From Kiritimatiellia bacterium (GTDB taxonomy: Bacteria; Verrucomicrobiota; Kiritimatiellia; RFP12; UBA3636): a stretch of DNA of 10,095 nt. This document shows, piece by piece, positions 6,859 to 10,095 of this stretch. The stretch lies in the NCBI GenBank assembly GCA_017450425.1, contig JAFSUV010000010.1:1-10095 (forward strand), written 5' to 3'. The first letter of the stretch is position 1; each line of letters begins with the position of its first letter. Under the pieces are notes generated by a model, which was given only the letters and a program-made list of their open reading frames with translations, searched no databases and was not told where the DNA came from. A program made the position numbers and the translations under genes.

Positions 6859-8028
6859 TTAGATCAGGCTCTTGTAGAGAGCGGCGATTTCCTCCTCCGT
6901 GACGTCGCGCGGATTGCCGGGGCGGCAGGCATCGACGAATGCGGAGTGCGCGAGGAACGGGATGTCCTGCTCCTTCACGATGCCTTTGAGGTCGCCGGGG
7001 ATGCCGACGTCGCGGCCGAGTTTCGAGACGGCGTCGCAGGCGGCCTTGATCGCGGCCTTGCCCTTGAGCTTCGCGCCGTCCTTGACGCCCATCGCGGCGG
7101 CGATTTGCGCGTAGCGGGCGCCGACTTTCTTGAGGTCGGCCTTCGGATCCTCCGCGTTGAACTTGAGGACGTGCGGCAGAAGAATCGCGCAGGCCTTGCC
7201 GTGCGGAGTGTCGTAGAACGCCGAGAGCGGGTGCGCCATCGAGTGCGCAATGCCGAGACCGACGTTGGAGAAGCCCATGCCTGCGACGTATTGCGCGAGC
7301 GCCATCTGCTTGCGACCTTCGGGGTCGCCCTTCACGCTCTTGCGCAGGTTCGCGGCGATAAGCTCGATGGCCTTGAGGTGGAACATGTCCGTCATCTCCC
7401 ACGCGGCCTTGGTCGTGAAGCCCTCGATCGCGTGCGTGAGCGCGTCCATGCCCGTATTGGCGCAGAGCCCCTTCGGCATCGACATCATCATCTCGGGATC
7501 GACGACGGCGACGAGCGGGATGTCGTGCATGTCAACGCACACGAACTTGCGGTCCTTGGCGCGATCGGTGATGACGTAGTTGATCGTCACTTCCGCCGCA
7601 GTTCCGGCCGTCGTCGGCACTGCGATTGTGAACACGGCGTCGTTCTTCGTCGGCGCGACGCCTTCGAGCGAGCGCACGCTGGCGAACTTGGGATTCGTCG
7701 CGATTACGCCGATCGCCTTGGCGGTGTCCATCGAGGAGCCGCCGCCGATGGCGACGATCGAGTCCGCTTTCGCCTTCTTGAAGGCGGCGACGCCGGCCTT
7801 GACGTTTTCGATCGTGGGATTCGGCTTGATGTCGCTGAAAAGCTCGAATTTGATCTTCGCGGCTTTGAGCGTGTCCGTCACCTTGGCCGTGACGCCGAAC
7901 TTCACGAGATCGGGGTCGGATGCGACGAGCACCTTCTTGCAACCCTGTGCCTTGATGATGGCGGGGATTTCGGCGATTGCACCCGGACCGTGGTACGAAA
8001 CCTTGTTAAGGACGATTCTGTTTGACAT
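6859..8028 (-). CDS. fucO: Lactaldehyde reductase / 1,2-propanediol oxidoreductase, iron-dependent alcohol dehydrogenase
   Basis: A 389-residue group III (iron-containing) alcohol dehydrogenase that closely follows E. coli FucO from end to end. Matching stretches include VRSLEGVAPT (118-127), the segment PTTAGTAAEVTINYVITD (138-155), MGFSNVGLGIAHSMAHP (251-267) and TPHGKACAILLPHV. The NAD-binding GGGSSMDTAK is at 95-104, with Asp38 where FucO has the residue that favours NAD. The metal ligands are Asp195, His199, His262 and His276, all present. In fucose and rhamnose fermentation the enzyme reduces L-lactaldehyde to L-1,2-propanediol, regenerating NAD+. No other fucose gene is in the window, so the true substrate could be another small aldehyde or alcohol. 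It is the first gene after the promoter at 8083-8111 and is probably co-transcribed with the binding-protein and permease genes. The Shine-Dalgarno is weak. Confidence 0.95.
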   Translation of the reverse strand: MSNRIVLNKVSYHGPGAIAEIPAIIKAQGCKKVLVASDPDLVKFGVTAKVTDTLKAAKIKFELFSDIKPNPTIENVKAGVAAFKKAKADSIVAIGGGSSMDTAKAIGVIATNPKFASVRSLEGVAPTKNDAVFTIAVPTTAGTAAEVTINYVITDRAKDRKFVCVDMHDIPLVAVVDPEMMMSMPKGLCANTGMDALTHAIEGFTTKAAWEMTDMFHLKAIELIAANLRKSVKGDPEGRKQMALAQYVAGMGFSNVGLGIAHSMAHPLSAFYDTPHGKACAILLPHVLKFNAEDPKADLKKVGARYAQIAAAMGVKDGAKLKGKAAIKAACDAVSKLGRDVGIPGDLKGIVKEQDIPFLAHSAFVDACRPGNPRDVTEEEIAALYKSLI

Positions 8029-8082
8029 TTTGTTTCTCGTTTTGCGCTGTTTCGCCGGAAATCGGCTTCCGACTCAAACCGG

Positions 8083-8111
8083 AATATATGAAATTTCGCC
8101 GCGCATTTCAA
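8083..8111 (-). promoter_or_regulatory. Sigma70-type promoter for the fucO operon
   Basis: Read on the minus strand, TTGAAA (8111-8106) and TATATT (8088-8083) are separated by exactly 17 nt. Transcription would start near 8076, leaving a leader of about 48 nt before the fucO ATG. The local AT content stands out against the GC-rich surroundings. Confidence 0.75.
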
Positions 8112-8129
8112 CACCGCCTCCGAGCAGAC

Positions 8130-8145
8130 TTATCCCGATTTTTTC
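8130..8145. repeat. 16-bp repeat TTATCCCGATTTTTTC, left copy
   Basis: The exact reverse complement occurs at 10080-10095. This copy lies 18 bp upstream of the fucO -35 hexamer, a place where an activator could bind. It could also be an end of a larger mobile unit. Sequence on the outer side of the right copy is beyond the window, so its full length cannot be judged. Confidence 0.6.
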
Positions 8146-8185
8146 AGACAGCCTTTTCCGCTCCCAAATCCCCCGCCGGATGACG

Positions 8186-8271
8186 GCGCGCCGGACGCAA
8201 GAGCATCTGTGTGCGCGTCGGGCGTTTGCCCGACGCGCACACACCTGCAATTGGTCCTTGCGCGCCGCCGA
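8186..8271 (-). repeat. 86-bp structured repeat, left copy (inverted relative to right copy)
   Basis: The reverse complement matches 9775-9860 over the same 86-bp length. The 30-bp arm (8242-8271) is identical and the 24-bp arm (8186-8209) differs at one base. The 32-bp centre (8210-8241) differs at nine positions yet keeps a hairpin: TGTGTGCGCGTCGGGC pairs perfectly with its partner around a GTTT loop (8208-8243). The single arm difference turns a G-C pair into G-T when read on the minus strand, which suggests the minus strand is the functional one. This strand points toward fucO. Confidence 0.85.
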
Positions 8272-8280
8272 TCCGGCGGC
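8264..8280. repeat. Small perfect hairpin beside the left repeat
   Basis: GCCGCCG (8264-8270) and CGGCGGC (8274-8280) pair perfectly around ATC. It overlaps the end of the left 86-bp repeat and is not kept in the same form beside the right copy. The remaining bases up to the transposase start (8281-8371) hold no gene that I can support. Confidence 0.5.
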
Positions 8281-8335
8281 AGCTGTTCGCCCGCCCCGCG
8301 ATGCTGCAAAAAATGGAATCCTTTTTGCCGGGTTT

Positions 8336-8351
8336 CCGCCATAATCGGCGG
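8336..8351 (+). promoter_or_regulatory. Hairpin over a possible -10 element before the transposase
   Basis: CCGCC (8336-8340) and GGCGG (8347-8351) pair around ATAATC. CATAAT (8340-8345) resembles a -10 hexamer, but no good -35 is found 16-18 nt upstream. The hairpin could limit read-through into the transposase gene, as is common in insertion sequences, or be part of its promoter. Confidence 0.35.
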
Positions 8352-8384
8352 TGTCACAAACCACCAAACAGAAAGGATTCCGTC

Positions 8385-9686
8385 GTGGCGCGAAACATAC
8401 TACAAAACGAGCTGGAAGTCACCCTTGGTCATTTTGCAGACTCGGTTTTCGGCGACAAGACCAAGAAAAAGCCCTTCAAAAAGGCGGCTCTTTCCCTGCT
8501 CTTCGGGATCTTCCGCAGCGGCTCCACGCTTGTCTCCGACATCGTGCGAGCCCTGAATCCCGACGAATTGGAGCCTCCGAAGGAACTTCGCGAACGCTGC
8601 TCCGAATGGCTGGAGCAAAGGGATTTCACGTCCTCCCTGAATCTATGGATGAAGAACCGTTTTCTGTCCGGAGTGAAGTTGGACGACGGAATCGCCTTTG
8701 ACAACTCCGACATCAGCAAAATCTATGGCGGAGCAGGAATGGAAGGCATGGAAATGGGGCATGACGGAAGCCGATCCGAACCGCACATGGGCCATCTGTT
8801 TGCGGCCGCTACCCTCGTTCCCAGCTGCAATGTTGTCCCGAAACCCGTATACGTGAAACTTCAGAAGGGGAAGCACGGCCCGCTGGACCTTTTGAAGACT
8901 GCGATCTCAACGGTCATGACCGCCACGGAGAGCAAACCGATAGGAGTGATCGATCGCGAGGCGGACGCGGTGGATTTCATCTGGTGGTGCATCGAGAAGA
9001 CCTACCGGATGGTCATCCGCGTCCGCCACATGAAGCGCGACGTCGCCGGAACCGGCCAAAATGTCGCCCAGGCGCTTTCGGACAAGCCCTGGCGCAACAT
9101 CCGGCTCAAACGTCTTTCCGGCGACGAGCAGCCGGCCGCCGTCCGGCACATGGTCGTTCAAATCGACAATCCCGACAAGCCGAAAAAGAACGAGAGGAGC
9201 GAATTCCGAAATCTGCTTCTCGTGGAAAGCCGTTTCAATGGCAAGTCCCTGTATTTCTACGTGACACTTCCTGAAAGCGAGTTCTCCGATCCGGCGCAAC
9301 TCGCGCACAGGGCGGAGCAGGCCGCGCAACTGTACATGAATCGCTGGCAGATCGAGATCTCATTCCTTCGCGTGAAGCAGGACTTCGGACTTGAGAAGGC
9401 CCGCGTGAGGACGTTCAAACGCCTCGAAAACCTGCTGTTCCTGTGCTATCTGTGCCACATTTTCACGCATTTCGTGCTGCATGGAACGGATTCGTTCGAA
9501 AAAATCGTGAAGGTGGTCAAGGACAACTTCAGGAATGTCTGTCTCGGCGCGGTTGCAATTCTTGGAAACATCCGTGCGCTGCTCGGATTGCGGAAGGTCC
9601 GATTCTTGACGGGAAGGCCACCGGGCCGTCGTCGCGGACGGGAAGCCGCTTCATGCGAGCGGCAGCTCATTTTCTCGTTCGTCTGA
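8385..9686 (+). CDS. IS4-family DDE transposase
   Basis: A 433-residue transposase of the DDE_Tnp_1 type, apparently intact. The acidic triad can be placed as Asp106 in IAFDNSDISK, Asp190 in GVIDREAD and Glu324. The last lies in YMNRWQIEISFLRVKQDF, an exact Y-(2)-R-(3)-E-(6)-K signature (Tyr317, Arg320, Glu324, Lys331) that marks the IS4 family. The N-terminal 100 residues should bind the element ends, and residues 195-315 form the beta-rich insertion typical of the family. It cuts and rejoins DNA at the IS ends. The GTG at 8385 is chosen because AAAGGA (8372-8377) lies 7 nt upstream; the frame is open to 8211, but that extension reads through the hairpin repeat. No frameshift or internal stop is seen, so the element may still be active. 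Confidence 0.94.
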   Translation: MARNILQNELEVTLGHFADSVFGDKTKKKPFKKAALSLLFGIFRSGSTLVSDIVRALNPDELEPPKELRERCSEWLEQRDFTSSLNLWMKNRFLSGVKLDDGIAFDNSDISKIYGGAGMEGMEMGHDGSRSEPHMGHLFAAATLVPSCNVVPKPVYVKLQKGKHGPLDLLKTAISTVMTATESKPIGVIDREADAVDFIWWCIEKTYRMVIRVRHMKRDVAGTGQNVAQALSDKPWRNIRLKRLSGDEQPAAVRHMVVQIDNPDKPKKNERSEFRNLLLVESRFNGKSLYFYVTLPESEFSDPAQLAHRAEQAAQLYMNRWQIEISFLRVKQDFGLEKARVRTFKRLENLLFLCYLCHIFTHFVLHGTDSFEKIVKVVKDNFRNVCLGAVAILGNIRALLGLRKVRFLTGRPPGRRRGREAASCERQLIFSFV

Positions 9687-9774
9687 CCGGCGCGGTCAAA
9701 ACACCGCAGAATGGGAAGGGCGCAGTCGGTGCCCGATGCCGCGCATTGGCCGCAAATCTGACGGCGTCCGCGCG

Positions 9775-9860
9775 TCGGCGGCGCGCAAGGACCAATTGCA
9801 GGTGCGCGGGCGCCGGGCAAAGGCCCGAAGCCCGCGCAGATGCCCTTGCGTCCGGCGCGC
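9775..9860 (+). repeat. 86-bp structured repeat, right copy
   Basis: Inverted counterpart of 8186-8271. In this copy the central hairpin (9803-9838) is GC-richer and has two adjacent mismatches (positions 8/25 and 9/24 of the 32-nt centre). Below it the arms continue as a long imperfect stem: GCA/TGC after a 2x2 internal loop, then CGCAAGG (9784-9790) with CCTTGCG (9844-9850), separated by a 7-nt bulge ACCAATT (9791-9797). The outer segments 9770-9778 and 9852-9860 can also pair. The plus strand is the equivalent of the minus strand of the left copy. Confidence 0.85.
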
Positions 9861-9916
9861 TGCCGCGCCAGAACGCCGGAAACGGGGTGCGGAGACGGTG
9901 GAAGGCAGAAAAATGG

Positions 9917-9966
9917 GTGCCAACGGCCCCGAAAAACGCGAAAAACGGGCTTTGGCCACGCTTTTT
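9917..9966 (+). terminator. Possible intrinsic terminator downstream of the transposase
   Basis: GTGCCAA (9917-9923) pairs with TTGGCCAC (9952-9959) with one bulged base, and GCCC/GGGC can extend the stem inward. A run of five T follows at 9962-9966. The stem is interrupted and the loop is large. It would end plus-strand transcription from the transposase. The bases between the transposase stop and here (9687-9916) carry only the right 86-bp repeat and no supportable gene. Confidence 0.4.
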
Positions 9967-9990
9967 CGCAAAAAAAAATGACGATTATTG

Positions 9991-10010
9991 AAAAGTCGGT
10001 ACCGATTTTT
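9991..10010. promoter_or_regulatory. Near-perfect palindrome, possible operator
   Basis: A perfect 10-bp palindrome TCGGTACCGA (9996-10005) is flanked by AAAAG and TTTTT, extending the dyad to 20 bp with one G/T position. It has no loop, so it suits a dimeric DNA-binding protein better than an RNA hairpin. It lies 5 bp upstream of the candidate -35 hexamer at 10016. Confidence 0.45.
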
Positions 10011-10015
10011 GGGCG

Positions 10016-10044
10016 CTGACAATTTGCACGAACCCCAATATTTT
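10016..10044 (+). promoter_or_regulatory. Candidate sigma70 promoter for a gene beyond the window
   Basis: CTGACA (10016-10021) and TATTTT (10039-10044) are separated by 17 nt. A dyad, CACGAACCC (10027-10035) and GGGTTTGTG (10049-10057), pairs with one G-T and straddles the -10 region, as an operator might. Transcription would begin near 10051 and enter the hairpins at 10061-10095. The target gene is not in the window. Confidence 0.55.
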
Positions 10045-10060
10045 CAATGGGTTTGTGAGA

Positions 10061-10095
10061 TTTCGGGACAATTTATCCCGAAAAAATCGGGATAA
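10061..10095 (+). promoter_or_regulatory. Leader with two mutually exclusive hairpins
   Basis: TTTCGGGA (10061-10068) pairs perfectly with TCCCGAAA (10076-10083) around a 7-nt loop. The same middle segment, as TTATCCCGA (10073-10081), pairs perfectly over 9 bp with TCGGGATAA (10087-10095) around AAAAA. Only one of the two can form at a time. This could be an RNA switch, or a cluster of DNA binding sites for a protein that recognises TCGGGA. The window ends here, so the downstream part is unseen. Confidence 0.55.
10080..10095. repeat. 16-bp repeat, right copy (inverted)
   Basis: GAAAAAATCGGGATAA is the exact reverse complement of 8130-8145. Both copies point outward from the transposase region. 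It overlaps the second terminal hairpin, and its outer limit is cut by the window edge. Confidence 0.6.

Larger units (their letters stand above)
8186..9860 (+). mobile_element. IS4-family insertion sequence, boundaries uncertain
   Basis: An intact IS4-type transposase gene lies between two inverted 86-bp repeats, and the outer limits of those repeats are used here as provisional boundaries (about 1.7 kb, within the usual IS4 range). Typical IS4 inverted repeats are shorter and closer to the gene. A weaker candidate is the 7-bp pair GCGGTGT (8348-8354) and ACACCGC (9701-9707). No target-site duplication was found by eye outside either candidate pair, so the ends stay open. Confidence 0.5.

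Noticed and set aside
4691..6862. Long plus-strand open frame (723 codons) opposite the permease and binding-protein genes
   Set aside because: The opposite strand encodes two well-supported families. This frame shows no domain and is rich in Arg, Ala and Gly.
5981..7402. A longer start for the binding protein, extending to 7402 on the minus strand
   Set aside because: The extension lies over fucO in another frame. The ATG at 6829 has a Shine-Dalgarno and begins a proper signal peptide.
6946..8025. Plus-strand open frame opposite fucO
   Set aside because: Shadow of a strongly conserved gene; no recognisable motif.
8186..8271. Integron attC site, because of the imperfect stem with a bulge and a variable top
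   Set aside because: The conserved attC end boxes (the GTTRRRY/RYYYAAC type) are not present and there is no integrase or cassette array.
8348..9707. GCGGTGT / ACACCGC as the true IS ends
   Set aside because: Only 7 bp match clearly, neighbouring bases agree poorly, and no target-site duplication is visible; kept only as a weak alternative.
9443..9991. Plus-strand open frame overlapping the end of the transposase and the right repeat
   Set aside because: It starts inside the transposase and reads through the hairpin repeat; its composition is that of a shadow frame.

Overview
The window is GC-rich bacterial DNA with tightly packed genes and GTG and TTG starts alongside ATG. A V/A-type ATPase proteolipid, NifU/NifS-type Fe-S assembly, FucO-type lactaldehyde reductase and an IS4-type transposase occur together. 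This fits an anaerobic, probably gut-associated bacterium; a PVC lineage such as Kiritimatiellota is my guess, but no marker gene in the window proves it.

Positions 1-4662 run on the plus strand: the end of a NifU/Nfu scaffold (1-186), a complete NifS cysteine desulfurase overlapping it (183-1385), a V-type ATPase subunit K standing alone (1453-1977), tRNA-Arg(CCU) 17 nt behind it (1995-2071), then lemA (2104-2793) and a 605-residue two-helix membrane protein (2845-4662) that appears to be a lemA partner. NifU and NifS form an Fe-S assembly unit. LemA and its large neighbour look like a second, functionally unassigned envelope unit.

Positions 4685-8028 run on the minus strand and converge on the first block. 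From a good sigma70-type promoter at 8083-8111 the order is fucO (8028 to 6859), a family-3 polar amino acid binding protein (6829 to 5981) and a MacB/FtsX-type permease (5956 to 4685), with gaps of 29 and 24 nt. The binding protein lacks its permease and ATPase here, and the MacB-type permease lacks its ATPase and adaptor.

Positions 8029-10095 form an accessory region centred on an intact IS4-family transposase (8385-9686). Two 86-bp inverted copies of a structured repeat flank it (8186-8271 and 9775-9860). Their outer arms are almost identical, while the central hairpin differs at nine positions, six of which form three compensatory base-pair exchanges. A 16-bp inverted pair (8130-8145 and 10080-10095) lies further out. 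The last 140 bases become AT-rich and carry a near-palindrome, a promoter-like pair of hexamers and two mutually exclusive hairpins, suggesting the control region of a plus-strand gene beyond the window.

The covarying inverted repeat and the terminal alternative-hairpin leader are the best candidates for something undescribed. I see no CRISPR array, phage gene, toxin-antitoxin pair or defence system.
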